64,000 bases of DNA from Anaerospora hongkongensis (GCF_004339805.1 NZ_SLUI01000016.1:41975-105974); one strand, 5' to 3'; shown: positions 1 to 9,412, counted from the stretch's first letter. Notes: generated from the sequence alone by a model not told the origin. Numbers and translations are program-made.

Positions 1-1440
1 ATCAACGCCAGGCGCAATCTCAATTAAGGTCATGCCTTGCTCGGTTAACTTAAATACGGCCCGTTCGGTGATATACATAACCGGTTGATTCACTTTTTTC
101 GCGTATTCGCCGCTGAACGTAATCTGTTCAACGTGATCAAGGAATTTTTTGGCCTTTCCTTCGGTAATAATATTCAATTTGCCGTCGGCCACTTCTACTT
201 TGAGGCCACCTGCTGTGAAAGTGCCGCAGAAAACGACTTGCTTGGCGTTTTGGGTAATATTAATGAAACCGCCGCAGCCGGCTACCCGTCCCTTGAACTT
301 GCTGACGTTAATATTGCCGTGCTGATCAGTTTCCGCCAGTCCTAAATAAGCAAGATCAACACCGCCGCCATCGTAAAAGTCGAACTGGTAAGGCTGATCG
401 AGTATTGCTTCGGCATTGGTGGCCGCGCCAAAGCTTAAGCCGCCTGCCGGAACGCCGCCAACTGGTCCCACTTCAACCGTGAGAGTCATCATATGGCCAA
501 TTCCTTCTTCATTTGCAACAACCGATACACCTTCCGGCATGCCAATCCCTAAGTTTACTCTGGCGTTAGGAATCAGTTCCATTGCCGCCCGGCGGGCAAT
601 AACTTTACGCTCATCAAGCGCCAGCGGAGCAATGCCTGACAATGGAATCCGGGTTTCGCCGGAATAAGCAGGGTTATATTGCTCGCTGAACGTCTGCATA
701 TGGGATGCAGGATTATCAGCCACTACAATATAATCCACACTAATTCCCGGGAGTTTAACGTGCTTGGGATTAATTGTGCCATTGGCCACAATCCGCTCCA
801 CCTGAGCAATAACAATGCCGCCGGAACTTTGCGTTGCCTGAGCGATCGACAAAATTTCTACCGACGCGGCTTCGCGCTCAATGGAAATATTACCTTTCTC
901 ATCAGCACTCGTACCACGGACAAGAGCCACACTCACCGGGAAGGGTTTGTACCAAAGCCATTCTTCCCCGCCAAGCTCAATAACCTCAACCAGATCTTCT
1001 TTTGTAACTTCATTAATTTTACCGCCTTCAACGCGGGGGTCACAGAAGGTATTCAGACCGACCTTGGTGATGACACCCGGTTTGCGTCCGGCAACATTAC
1101 GGAACCAGTGAGTCAGGGTTCCCTGCGGGAAGTTATAGGCTTCGATTTTATTCTCTACTGCCAACTTCCCTAATTTCGGCGCCAGGTTCCAATGTCCGCC
1201 GACTACGCGCTTAACCAAACCTTCATGTCCAAGGTGGTTAAGTCCGCGGTCTTTGCCATCCCCCTGTCCGGCACAATATATTAGAGTAAGATTACGAGGT
1301 GCTCCTTCAGCAAGAAATCGTTCTTCTAAGGCAGTAGTTAACGCTTCTGCATGTCCAATGCCGACAAATCCACTTGTGGCAACGGTAGCGCCATCCGGAA
1401 TCAGCTTAACAGCTTCTGAAGCAGTGATAATTTTTGCCAT
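1..1440 (-). CDS. Acyl-CoA:acetate/propionate CoA-transferase (3' end cut by window)
   Basis: The frame is open from the ATG at 1440 to the window edge (480 codons), so roughly the last 40 residues expected for a propionate CoA-transferase-type enzyme are missing. The start [20 protein letters not shown], the early [12 protein letters not shown] and the later [18 protein letters not shown] are typical of family I CoA-transferases with the two halves fused in one chain. Such enzymes move CoA between short acyl-CoAs and acetate or propionate in fermentation. A clear AAGGAG lies about 8 bases before the ATG. A sigma-54 promoter faces the gene from 1480-1496. The substrate cannot be read from sequence. 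Confidence 0.9.
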   Translation of the reverse strand, partial: MAKIITASEAVKLIPDGATVATSGFVGIGHAEALTTALEERFLAEGAPRNLTLIYCAGQGDGKDRGLNHLGHEGLVKRVVGGHWNLAPKLGKLAVENKIEAYNFPQGTLTHWFRNVAGRKPGVITKVGLNTFCDPRVEGGKINEVTKEDLVEVIELGGEEWLWYKPFPVSVALVRGTSADEKGNISIEREAASVEILSIAQATQSSGGIVIAQVERIVANGTINPKHVKLPGISVDYIVVADNPASHMQTFSEQYNPAYSGETRIPLSGIAPLALDERKVIARRAAMELIPNARVNLGIGMPEGVSVVANEEGIGHMMTLTVEVGPVGGVPAGGLSFGAATNAEAILDQPYQFDFYDGGGVDLAYLGLAETDQHGNINVSKFKGRVAGCGGFINITQNAKQVVFCGTFTAGGLKVEVADGKLNIITEGKAKKFLDHVEQITFSGEYAKKVNQPVMYITERAVFKLTEQGMTLIEIAPGVD

Positions 1441-1479
1441 GGTGTCACACTCCTTGTAATATTGTCGCATATTTTACTA

Positions 1480-1496
1480 TGCAATTATCATGCCAA
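1480..1496 (-). promoter_or_regulatory. Sigma-54 (-24/-12) promoter for the CoA-transferase
   Basis: On the minus strand the sequence TTGGCATGATAATTGCA has the invariant GG and GC elements 12 bases apart, matching the RpoN consensus TGGCAC-N5-TTGC. The expected transcript start is near 1469, about 30 bases before the ATG at 1440. It is almost identical to the plus-strand element at 1760-1776. Confidence 0.8.
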
Positions 1497-1759
1497 ATTT
1501 ACAACAAGATAAACCTTCAGTGAAAACAAGCCTTTATAGGTTATTAAATTCACAAACCTCTGGTCTAACGGCATTTGACTGTATATTATTATGAACACCT
1601 GTGTCTAATATAATATACACACACTGTCTAAGCAGGATTTTATTATTGCCCCCTTGAATATCTATTACCAGGTAAAAAATTTGCACAATATTATACTAAA
1701 ATCCTGATTTATGCAAGCATTCACCTCCACAAAACAAAAATTAGGGCTATCTTCTATTT
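1497..1759. promoter_or_regulatory. Shared upstream region between two divergent sigma-54 promoters, with inverted repeats
   Basis: This AT-rich stretch lies between facing -24/-12 promoters and holds no long ORF. Two inverted repeats are visible. One is an imperfect 20-base palindrome at 1601-1620 (GTGT...ACAC arms). The other is a perfect 10-base pair of arms, CAGGATTTTA at 1633-1642 and TAAAATCCTG at 1697-1706. Sigma-54 promoters need an AAA+ enhancer-binding activator, usually bound 80-200 bases upstream, so these are candidate activator sites. No such activator gene is in the window. Confidence 0.5.
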
Positions 1760-1776
1760 TTGGCATGATATTTGCA
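1760..1776 (+). promoter_or_regulatory. Sigma-54 (-24/-12) promoter for the GntP-type permease
   Basis: TTGGCATGATATTTGCA has GG at 1762-1763 and GC at 1774-1775, the 12-base offset of RpoN promoters. Transcription would start near 1787 and give a leader of about 125 bases before the permease ATG at 1912. Confidence 0.8.
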
Positions 1777-1850
1777 TAAAGATTAAGTGCAATCAACTCA
1801 CGGCCCAGCCGGAGCCTGATAAAGCAATCCGCATTAATAAGGAGGTGTTA

Positions 1851-1898
1851 TTGCAATCTTCGTCTCTATTCAGGCATTATAAAAAAAATACTTTATAG
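1851..1898 (+). CDS. Possible 15-codon leader peptide before the permease
   Basis: A strong AAGGAGGTG at 1839-1847 is followed by TTG at 1851, 15 sense codons and TAG at 1896-1898. The stop overlaps the AGGAGG of the permease gene at 1897-1902. The predicted peptide is LQSSSLFRHYKKNTL. A second ribosome site placed this way suggests a translationally coupled leader ORF, but it may be chance. No homology is claimed. Confidence 0.3.
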   Translation: MQSSSLFRHYKKNTL

Positions 1899-1911
1899 GA
1901 GGTAATCATCA

Positions 1912-3309
1912 ATGGAAGTTATTGGCATTCTTCTTAGTTTGTTTCTATTAATGTTCTTTGCCTATCGCGGCTTTTCCGTTATTTTGTTCGCTCCGGTCTT
2001 TGCTCTTTTGGCAGCTTCGCTGTCCGGTTTGTCCCTTATGCCGGCTTACACCGAATTATTTATGGCCAAAGCAGTAACTTACGTAAAATCGTTCTTCCCG
2101 GTATTCATGTTAGGTGCGGTTTTCGGTAAGGTCATGGAAGATACCGGTTTGGCAAAAGGGATTGCCCATGCCATTATTAAAGGCTTAGGTAAGGAACGTG
2201 CGATCTTAGCAGTTGTTCTTTCCGCCTCTGTTTTAACTTATGGTGGTGTTAGCCTCTTCGTCGTGGTTTTTGCAGTATATCCTTTTGCGGCTGCTCTGTT
2301 TAGAGAAGCTGATATTCCAAAACGGCTTCTGCCCGGCACTATTGCACTGGGTGCTTTCACTGCAACAATGGACTCCTTCCCTGGTACCCCCCAAATCCAG
2401 AACCTGATTCCTACCAACTTCTTCGGTACTAACGGCTATGCCGCGCCAATCTGCGGATTGCTTGGCGGTATTGCCATCTATGCAATTGGCATGTGGTATA
2501 TGGAAGGCCGCCGCAAAGCCGCTGCTGCTGCCGGCGAAGGTTACGGCGCACACACACTCAACGAACCAGAAGTAAAAAGCAACGAAGGCAGTCTTCCTTC
2601 CTGGCATATCGCAATGCTGCCTCTGCTGACTGTATTAGTAGTGAATTTTATCATGACCCGGTTCAGCTGGGATCCCAATATGCTGCAGCCATTCCTGGCA
2701 ATGAAGCTCCCGCTGACAGCTGCAGCTGTTAAAAATGTTGTAAGTATCTGGGCCTTAATTATTGCTCTCGTTTGCGGTATTCTGCTGGCTATTGCTCTTG
2801 GCTTCTCCCGTCTTCCCCAAGGCGGCCTGGCCAAAGCCCTGAACGCCGGTGCTATCGGTTCTCTTCTGGCTATCATGAATACAGCTTCTGAAGTTGGTTA
2901 CGGTAACGTTATTGCTTCCCTTAGCGGCTTTAAAGCCATTTCAGGCGCTTTACTGGGTATCAAGGTTGGCGGATCACCGCTTGTTTCTGAAGCAGTAAGC
3001 GTTACTACCCTGGCGGGTATTACTGGTTCCGCTTCGGGCGGCATGTCGATTGCGCTTGATTTAATGGCAAAAGACTGGCTGGCATGGGCCAACCAAATCG
3101 GGATGTCTCCTGAAATTCTTCACCGTGTAGCCTCCATGGCTTCCGGCGGTATGGATACCCTGCCACACAATGGTGCGGTTATCACCCTGCTTGCAGTGTG
3201 CGGACTGACTCACCGCGATTCGTATCGCGATATCTTCGCAATTACCTGCATTAAGACGGCAATGGTTTTTGCTGTAATTATTTTCCACTCCATTACTGGT
3301 ATTCTATAA
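1912..3309 (+). CDS. GntP-family organic acid permease
   Basis: This 465-residue, strongly hydrophobic protein has about 12 membrane segments. A soluble loop near residues 200-230 (RRKAAAAAGEGYGAHTLNEP) splits it into halves. The pattern LTYGGVSLFVVVFAVYPFA and the small-residue-rich GSASGGMSIALDLM fit the GntP/CitM group of proton- or sodium-coupled carboxylate transporters. AGGAGG at 1897-1902 sets the start at 1912. It diverges from a CoA-transferase and shares its sigma-54 control region, so a short-chain fatty acid or hydroxy acid used through CoA activation is a reasonable substrate guess. A strong terminator follows directly. Confidence 0.82.
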   Translation: MEVIGILLSLFLLMFFAYRGFSVILFAPVFALLAASLSGLSLMPAYTELFMAKAVTYVKSFFPVFMLGAVFGKVMEDTGLAKGIAHAIIKGLGKERAILAVVLSASVLTYGGVSLFVVVFAVYPFAAALFREADIPKRLLPGTIALGAFTATMDSFPGTPQIQNLIPTNFFGTNGYAAPICGLLGGIAIYAIGMWYMEGRRKAAAAAGEGYGAHTLNEPEVKSNEGSLPSWHIAMLPLLTVLVVNFIMTRFSWDPNMLQPFLAMKLPLTAAAVKNVVSIWALIIALVCGILLAIALGFSRLPQGGLAKALNAGAIGSLLAIMNTASEVGYGNVIASLSGFKAISGALLGIKVGGSPLVSEAVSVTTLAGITGSASGGMSIALDLMAKDWLAWANQIGMSPEILHRVASMASGGMDTLPHNGAVITLLAVCGLTHRDSYRDIFAITCIKTAMVFAVIIFHSITGIL

Positions 3310-3318
3310 GATTTTAAA

Positions 3319-3356
3319 AAAGCCTGTGCGCATTAAGAGCGCACAGGCTTTTTTCT
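3319..3356 (+). terminator. Rho-independent terminator of the permease gene
   Basis: A perfect 10-base stem GCCTGTGCGC/GCGCACAGGC with a short loop is flanked by A- and T-runs (TTTTTTCTTT). Confidence 0.9.
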
Positions 3357-3445
3357 TTGCTATTCATACAAAATCTTGTTAAGTGTAGCACTATTTTTCT
3401 ATCGTGGTATAATAATATACATGTGTCTGTTTTGCTGCCTAGGAG

Positions 3446-4024
3446 GTGCTGACAATCGCTAAAAAAATACGACGCTGCATGATCCTGCTTACCCTGCTAC
3501 TGTTTATTGTTGTCGAGATCCCCATTATCGCGACAGGTCATCTTTCTGAACCGGAGCCCGGCGATGTTATTATCGTCCTTGGGGCTAAGTTAATCGGTAC
3601 GGAACCAAGCACGATGCTGCGCTTACGGCTGAACGAAGCACATCGCCTGTACGATGCGGGCTATGCGCCCTTTATTATCGTCAGCGGCGCTAAAGGGCTG
3701 GACGAAGAGATTAGTGAAGCAGCCGCAATGCGTGATTACCTGATCCGCACCGGCGTTGCTGCCGACCATATCCTGGTAGAGGAAAATTCCTTCAATACCT
3801 ATCAAAACCTGGTGAATTCTTATGCGATTATGAAGCAGGCCGGTTTAACTAAAGCGATTATCGTTTCCAATTCATCCCACATCAGGCGTTCTTTGGTACT
3901 GGCTCATAACATCGGCATGAATGCCAGCGGGGCACCTGCTCCCATGGCAGATAATACGTATTTAACAGCAAAACAATATATCCGCGAAGGGGTGGCAATG
4001 TTGTCGCTTGCTTTTAAAAACTAA
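3446..4024 (+). CDS. YdcF/SanA-like DUF218 protein
   Basis: A hydrophobic N-terminal segment (ILLTLLLFIVVEIPIIA) anchors a DUF218 domain. The hallmark GDVIIVLGAKL near residue 40 is followed by AHRLYDAGYAPFIIVSGA, an ENSFNTYQNLVNS segment and IIVSNSSHIRRS. YdcF/SanA proteins sit in the membrane with roles in envelope integrity; the reaction is unknown. The start is uncertain. The GTG at 3446 overlaps the AGGAGG at 3441-3446. The next ATG at 3479 is 32 bases away. An ATC at 3455 would have ideal spacing. A hairpin terminator follows at 4025-4046. Confidence 0.8.
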   Translation: MLTIAKKIRRCMILLTLLLFIVVEIPIIATGHLSEPEPGDVIIVLGAKLIGTEPSTMLRLRLNEAHRLYDAGYAPFIIVSGAKGLDEEISEAAAMRDYLIRTGVAADHILVEENSFNTYQNLVNSYAIMKQAGLTKAIIVSNSSHIRRSLVLAHNIGMNASGAPAPMADNTYLTAKQYIREGVAMLSLAFKN

Positions 4025-4055
4025 GTCAGCATCAACCGATGCTGACTGTTTCTTT
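4025..4055. terminator. Bidirectional terminator between ydcF-like gene and dnaE
   Basis: A 9-base perfect stem GTCAGCATC/GATGCTGAC with a four-base loop is followed on the plus strand by TGTTTCTTTT. The dnaE stop codon (4032-4034) is inside the hairpin. Confidence 0.75.
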
Positions 4056-7000
4056 TCCTAATAAAGATTCTATCGCTTCCAGAGCCTGCTGTGTGGGGTT
4101 AATCCAATAGCGCGGCTCTGTTTTAATAACCCGGCCATTGCTGCTTAAACAAAAATACACTGTTGATTTACCGCGATTCGCGGCCAGTACTTGCTGCAGC
4201 CTTTCTATGACTTCCATTGTCTCATTCTTTTTTTCAATACGAATCCGCACTGCATTTTCCACAGCATCCAGTGGTTTGATGTCTTGCACAAGGACTTTGC
4301 TGCCTTCGTCGTTTACCGACAGCCGGCCAAATATAACAACTGCCATATCCGGAGCCAAAAGACGACTTACCTTATTAAAGACCCGTGGAAAAACAACGAC
4401 TTCGATCTGTCCGGTAAAGTCCTCAAGGGTAACAAAGCACATCATATCGCCGGCCTTGGTAGTCAAGCGCTTAGCCGCAGCAATCAGACCACCGATTCGA
4501 ACTGTTTGTCCGTCGACGTTATCCTCAGTAGATAATTTTTCAATTGCCGTAAGGCTTTGCATTTTGTCCCGGTAGCGATCCAGCGGATGCCCAGTTACAT
4601 AAAAACCAATAATTTCTTTTTCCATTGCTAAAATGTTTTCCTGAGGCAGCTCAGGAATATCAGGGTATACGACATCGGCTGCTTCAACAGTCTCTTCGCC
4701 GAATAAGCCCAGCTGACCGCTTGATAAATCCCGCCGCCTAAGTGCAGCCATATCAACGGCCTGCTCCAGCACCGCTAAAAGCTGTGATCGCTTTTTCCCC
4801 AAGGAATCAAAAGCACCGCATTTGATTAGGCTTTCAATTACCCGTTTATTGGCAAGCCGCATGTCGACACGACTGCAAAAGTCGATAATAGAAGTAAATT
4901 TACCAGCCTCTTCCCTGACGGCCATAATACTGGCAATTGCATTGGCTCCGACGTTCTTTACTCCTGCCAGACCAAAGCGAATGTCCTGTCCGTCAACCGT
5001 AAAGCTGGTCCCACTTGCATTAATATCAGGAGGCAGTACGGCTATCCCCATCCTGCGGCATTCTTCAATATAAAAGCCGATTTTATCATTTACCCCCATA
5101 ACACTCGTCAGCAGAGCCGCCATAAATTCCGGCCGGTAATGCGCCTTGAGCCACGCAGTTTGGTAAGCCACCAGCGCATAAGCGGCACTATGGGATTTAT
5201 TAAACCCATAATCACCAAAATGAATCATAAGATCAAAAATTTCCTGGGCAATTTTAGTATCGATGTTTTGCTTCTCAGCCCCCTGCAGAAAGGCGTCCTG
5301 CTGCGCAACCAGTACATCGTGTTTCTTTTTGCCCATTGCCCGTCGCAGTAAATCCGCTTGTCCCAGTGTAAAACCGCCCATTAGCGACGCAATCTGCATT
5401 ACCTGCTCCTGGTACAAAATCACGCCAAAAGTATCTTTTAACACTGATTCCAGTATCGGGTGCAGATAGTGTATGTCCTTCTTGCCATGACGTCCGGCAA
5501 TAAAATCGGCAACCATGCCGCTGCCAAGCGGTCCGGGACGATAAAGAGCGACAAGCGGAATCAAGTCATTAAAATGTTCCGGTTTCAGCTCTTTTACCAA
5601 ATTGGTCATGCCCGAGGACTCCATTTGAAAAACACCGGCTGTATCGCCGTTAGCCAGCATCAAGCACGCTTCCTTATCATCCAGCGGAATTTGTTCAATA
5701 TCAATGGTAATCCCCCGGTTTTTGCGAACCAGCTCCAGCGCATCGCCAATAACCGTCAACGTTCTAAGGCCCAACAAGTCCATTTTCAGCAAACCGATTT
5801 CTTCAATCCGGTCTTTATCAAACTGGGTCGTTAAAAAGCCTTCAGAAGAATTCTGCAGCGGTACGTGCTGCGTTAATGGATATTTAGAGATAACCAGCCC
5901 TGCTGCATGTGTAGAGGCATGCCGCGGTAAGCCCTCTACCGCCATTGCCAAATCAAGCAGCCTTGTAATTAAGGGTTCACTGTCATAGCTTTGTCGTAAT
6001 TCTTTACTAATCTCCAGACTTCGTTTCAACGTAATCCCTAGTTCATTTGGCACCAGCTTGGCAATCCGGTCTACATCACTGTAGGTCATGTTCAGCGCCC
6101 GGCCAACATCGCGGATAGCCGCCTTTGCCGCCATCGTACCGAAAGTTATGATCTGTGCCACCCGGTCAGCCCCATACCTGGCAGATACATATTCAATGAT
6201 TTTACTGCGTCGTTCATAGCAGAAATCGATATCAATATCTGGCATGGTAACCCGGTCTGGATTTAAAAAGCGCTCAAATAATAAGCCGTATTGTAAAGGA
6301 TCAATACTTGTAATGCCTAATAAATAGGATACTAAACTGCCTGCTGCCGATCCCCTGCCTGGGCCAACCGGGATTTTTTGCTCACGGGAATAATTGACAA
6401 AGTCCCAGACAATTAAAAAATAGCTGGAATAACCCATTTTTTCAATAACCGCTAATTCATATTCCAGCCGCTCTTGAATCTCTTGCGTAATTTCCCGGTA
6501 TCGCCAAAGCAGCTTCTCTTCGCAAAGCTTACGCAGATAGGACTCTGCATCCTGACCCTCAGGAACCGGAAATTGAGGTAAATGCAGCACGCCAAATTCA
6601 AAAGAGACATTGCATCTTTCTGCAATGCGCAGTGTATTGGACAGCGCTTCAGGGCAGGCAGGAAAAAGAGCTGCCATTTCTGCGGCGCTCTTGAGGTAAA
6701 ATTCATTAGAAGGAAAGCGCATCCGGTTTTCTTCGTCAACGGTTTTCCCCATTTGAATACATAATAGTACATCATGGCTTTCGGCATCTTCCTGACGCAC
6801 ATAATGCAAATCATTGGTCGCTACCAGGCCTATGCCAAGCTCAGCCGCCAAGGCAATCAACTGGCTGTTAACCCGTTTTTCTTCTTCCATGCCATGATCC
6901 TGCAGTTCTATGAAGAAGTTGTCTTTCCCCAGGATGTCACAATATTCTTGTGTAATTTCCCGGGCACCAGCAGCATCTCCCTTTAAAAGCATTGCCGGAA

Positions 7001-7430
7001 CCTCTCCAGCAATGCAGGCACTCAACCCAATAAGCCCCTCGCTATAAGTCCGCAATATTTCCCGGTCAATACGGGGCTTATAATAAAAGCCCTCTGTATA
7101 GCCGCGCGATACCAATTCAATAAGATTGCGATACCCCTTCTCATTTTCCGCCAACAAGACAAGGTGGTAGTAAGCTTCCGTATCCGCTCCGGCACTTTTT
7201 TCCAGCCGCGAGCGGGGTGCCACATAAACCTCACAGCCGATAATCGGCTTAATTCCCTGTTTTAAGGCTTGTTTATAAAAATCGACGGCTCCGTACATGC
7301 AGCCGTGATCCGTTATCGCAATTGCCGGCATCCCCAGTTCTTTGGCTCTGCCGATTAAATCTTCAATCCGACTGGCACCATCCAGCAAACTATATTCCGT
7401 ATGCACATGCAGGTGAACAAAATTATCCAT
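4032..7430 (-). CDS. dnaE: DNA polymerase III subunit alpha
   Basis: At 1132 residues this is a full-length DnaE-type replicative polymerase. It has an N-terminal PHP domain (HLHVHTEYSLLDGA at 6-19, AITDHG near 39-44), the polymerase core with the catalytic PDIDIDF at 397-403, helix-hairpin-helix repeats, and a C-terminal OB-fold (QTVRIGGLIAAAKR). It copies DNA as part of the holoenzyme. GGGAG about 10 bases before the ATG supports the start. It is the DnaE1/DnaE3 form, not the exonuclease-containing PolC. It is transcribed toward the ydcF-like gene and ends in a shared terminator. Confidence 0.97.
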   Translation of the reverse strand: MDNFVHLHVHTEYSLLDGASRIEDLIGRAKELGMPAIAITDHGCMYGAVDFYKQALKQGIKPIIGCEVYVAPRSRLEKSAGADTEAYYHLVLLAENEKGYRNLIELVSRGYTEGFYYKPRIDREILRTYSEGLIGLSACIAGEVPAMLLKGDAAGAREITQEYCDILGKDNFFIELQDHGMEEEKRVNSQLIALAAELGIGLVATNDLHYVRQEDAESHDVLLCIQMGKTVDEENRMRFPSNEFYLKSAAEMAALFPACPEALSNTLRIAERCNVSFEFGVLHLPQFPVPEGQDAESYLRKLCEEKLLWRYREITQEIQERLEYELAVIEKMGYSSYFLIVWDFVNYSREQKIPVGPGRGSAAGSLVSYLLGITSIDPLQYGLLFERFLNPDRVTMPDIDIDFCYERRSKIIEYVSARYGADRVAQIITFGTMAAKAAIRDVGRALNMTYSDVDRIAKLVPNELGITLKRSLEISKELRQSYDSEPLITRLLDLAMAVEGLPRHASTHAAGLVISKYPLTQHVPLQNSSEGFLTTQFDKDRIEEIGLLKMDLLGLRTLTVIGDALELVRKNRGITIDIEQIPLDDKEACLMLANGDTAGVFQMESSGMTNLVKELKPEHFNDLIPLVALYRPGPLGSGMVADFIAGRHGKKDIHYLHPILESVLKDTFGVILYQEQVMQIASLMGGFTLGQADLLRRAMGKKKHDVLVAQQDAFLQGAEKQNIDTKIAQEIFDLMIHFGDYGFNKSHSAAYALVAYQTAWLKAHYRPEFMAALLTSVMGVNDKIGFYIEECRRMGIAVLPPDINASGTSFTVDGQDIRFGLAGVKNVGANAIASIMAVREEAGKFTSIIDFCSRVDMRLANKRVIESLIKCGAFDSLGKKRSQLLAVLEQAVDMAALRRRDLSSGQLGLFGEETVEAADVVYPDIPELPQENILAMEKEIIGFYVTGHPLDRYRDKMQSLTAIEKLSTEDNVDGQTVRIGGLIAAAKRLTTKAGDMMCFVTLEDFTGQIEVVVFPRVFNKVSRLLAPDMAVVIFGRLSVNDEGSKVLVQDIKPLDAVENAVRIRIEKKNETMEVIERLQQVLAANRGKSTVYFCLSSNGRVIKTEPRYWINPTQQALEAIESLLGKETVSIG

Positions 7431-7507
7431 GACTAAATCTCCCTTAACTAGCCTCTATTCGATTATTTTCGCTATAAAACTGCGTATTCCTTTTGATTTA
7501 TTGGCAC

Positions 7508-7560
7508 AAAAAAACCAGGACACAAACAGCGACCCATTTTGCTATTTGTGCCCTGGTTCT
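7508..7560 (-). terminator. Terminator downstream of the small membrane protein gene
   Basis: On the minus strand, near-perfect arms AACCAGGGCACAAA and TTTGTGTCCTGGTT are followed by TTTTTTT. It lies between the small gene at 7573 and the dnaE start. Confidence 0.75.
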
Positions 7561-7572
7561 ATACAATTCCTA

Positions 7573-7860
7573 CTACCCTCGCAGTGCCCGTACCATCCGG
7601 TTCCCCTTACGCTCCCGCACTTTCTTGCCTTCGAAGCCGGGAAGCGAGAAATGCTGCCGTCGTTCTCCGGACAAGCGGTTTGAATGCGCTGCGCATACAA
7701 TAATGCTCACCAGGGCCCAGACACCGGCAAATATGCGGCCCGCAGCAGAAGTCAGGAATTCAGGCAACGCCAATGCAAACAGCATCAGCATCGCCGTCAA
7801 CGTTACAAGACTCAGAAGCGAGCCAAATCTGGATATTTTGCTTTTGAATAATGATTTCAT
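7573..7860 (-). CDS. Small membrane protein, unknown function
   Basis: The 95-residue product has basic N and C termini around two hydrophobic stretches, LLSLVTLTAMLMLFALALP and IFAGVWALVSIIVCAAH, so two membrane spans are likely. The C-terminal tail is very basic and would face the cytoplasm. I prefer the ATG at 7860 because GAGGTG sits about 7 bases upstream; a GTG three codons earlier overlaps that site. I recognise no family. A clear terminator follows, so it is probably a separate transcript. Confidence 0.6.
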   Translation of the reverse strand: MKSLFKSKISRFGSLLSLVTLTAMLMLFALALPEFLTSAAGRIFAGVWALVSIIVCAAHSNRLSGERRQHFSLPGFEGKKVRERKGNRMVRALRG

Positions 7861-7960
7861 ACGAAACACCTCACAGCCTGCCTAATATCCATACTTGTGA
7901 CTTCACTTGCATTATATGCCTGCACGTCTTTAACTATTACCAAAATCATGTACGAACAGC

Positions 7961-9397
7961 CTACCCCCGCCGATTTCCCGGAAACGCGCGAATATAGCTT
8001 TTTATGCTGTAAAAATAATAGGCAGCAGCTAAAAGATCTGCTGACCCGCCGGGGCTGATATTCATTTGAATAAGGCTGTCATCCCACTCACGAATCAACT
8101 GCCGCCCTGTCTCAGTTAACATTCCGCCTGCATGCAGAATACCGGCAGCCTGCTGCTGCACGCTGGCCAGAACCTGGGGATTATGCCGGTTTAGAATTGT
8201 CGTATCTGGAGTCACCGCAATTAAAGCAATTAATGTATCCACCATGGCATCATTTACCGATAATCCTGCCGAAAATGCCTGTTCGAGCCTGGGGAGTGCA
8301 ACAGCACTCAGTACAGTTAATCCTGATTCCAGTTCGCCGCGTATACCGGTAATACCGTATTCAAGAAAAAGCCGTTCTCCCGCTGTCAGTTTACGGTCCG
8401 GCTTATTTTTTTCCAGTGGGGACAACTCTTGAGCAACAAGTCCCTGACACATATCCGCTACCGTTTGCAGGATACCTTCTATACAAGCGGAGCTCCCCAT
8501 TTTTCGAATATGCAGTGCAGTAGCTGCCGCCGTGATTCCCAGAAGAAACAGCAGCCCCTTTTGGGTATTTACCCCATTGGTAGCGGCAAACATGTCCTTC
8601 TCGCCGTCTAGCCCGATCTTTCTCAATACAGGCAATAGTTCCGTACAGTCGCCGGAATGAGTCCAGCCTGCTAATGTGCAGCGCAGCAGAGACGATACCA
8701 AGGCACTGCTGCTGTGTATAAAGGTAAAGAAGTCCATATCTTGGTGAGCTCCGGCATTAAACCGGTCAACCAATCCCGGGGCAGGCGAGCAAGCTACTTC
8801 GGCCAGCATCGCTTCCAGTGCCTTTGACGCAATCTGTATAACCGCATCAGGAACAACCTTTGTCTGTTCACTATGAAACGATAGCAATAAGTGCTTTACG
8901 GCAGATCGTACTTCTTCAGGCTGATGCGCGCGGGAACGTACGCATTCCACAGCCGGCCGCTCACAAACCATACAAATGCGGCGAGGCAGCTGGTATTCAT
9001 CCCTGCTGATTAAGTTTCCGTCAGCATCAAACACATCCAAATCAAGCAGCCGGCCTGACGGCGATTCCTGTTCTATTTGGATGGCCAATTTCTTACATTG
9101 ATGCGCGTTTCCCTGGACGGAGACAAGTGCCACCGGACCGGCATTCCAATGAAAGATCTGCTCTTCACTCAATTGAAGGCCTTGTTCTGCAAATTTCAAT
9201 CGCAGTTGGTGAAGCGCAAAGTAAATCAATTGAACAGTGTCATCTGTATATTTCCTGTTCCCCGGCATGTTGACAGTCATGCTGATCAAGGTATCCCCTT
9301 GCGCCGAATACTTCAGACGCATACTGTGTTGCGCTTCTGCCCGGCGCTCTTTGCTATCCAAAACATCCTGCAGCGTTACTTCCGTGTGTTTATTCAT
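7961..9397 (-). CDS. citXG: CitXG fusion: apo-citrate lyase phosphoribosyl-dephospho-CoA transferase / triphosphoribosyl-dephospho-CoA synthase
   Basis: Two enzymes for the citrate lyase prosthetic group are fused in 478 residues. The N-terminal ~170 residues match CitX (GRLLDLDVFDADGNLISR and the C-x2-C...C motif MVCERPAVECVRSR), which attaches the cofactor to the acyl carrier protein. The rest is CitG, with the hallmark PGLVDRFNAGAHQDMDFFTF and later GVNTQKGLLFLLG. CitG makes the triphosphoribosyl-dephospho-CoA precursor. It follows the response regulator with almost no gap, implying one operon with a CitA/CitB-type sensor system. The lyase genes citDEF and citC are not in the window. The ribosome site before the ATG is weak. 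Confidence 0.9.
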   Translation of the reverse strand: MNKHTEVTLQDVLDSKERRAEAQHSMRLKYSAQGDTLISMTVNMPGNRKYTDDTVQLIYFALHQLRLKFAEQGLQLSEEQIFHWNAGPVALVSVQGNAHQCKKLAIQIEQESPSGRLLDLDVFDADGNLISRDEYQLPRRICMVCERPAVECVRSRAHQPEEVRSAVKHLLLSFHSEQTKVVPDAVIQIASKALEAMLAEVACSPAPGLVDRFNAGAHQDMDFFTFIHSSSALVSSLLRCTLAGWTHSGDCTELLPVLRKIGLDGEKDMFAATNGVNTQKGLLFLLGITAAATALHIRKMGSSACIEGILQTVADMCQGLVAQELSPLEKNKPDRKLTAGERLFLEYGITGIRGELESGLTVLSAVALPRLEQAFSAGLSVNDAMVDTLIALIAVTPDTTILNRHNPQVLASVQQQAAGILHAGGMLTETGRQLIREWDDSLIQMNISPGGSADLLAAAYYFYSIKSYIRAFPGNRRG

Positions 9398-9412
9398 TAT
9401 TCCCAGCCACTC

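Noticed and set aside
2233..3288. Long minus-strand ORFs inside the permease gene
   Set aside because: They lack ribosome sites and known motifs, and lie opposite a clear membrane-protein gene.
7493..7885. 130-codon plus-strand ORF opposite the small membrane protein gene
   Set aside because: No ribosome site, and the composition reads like the complement of the minus-strand gene and its terminator.
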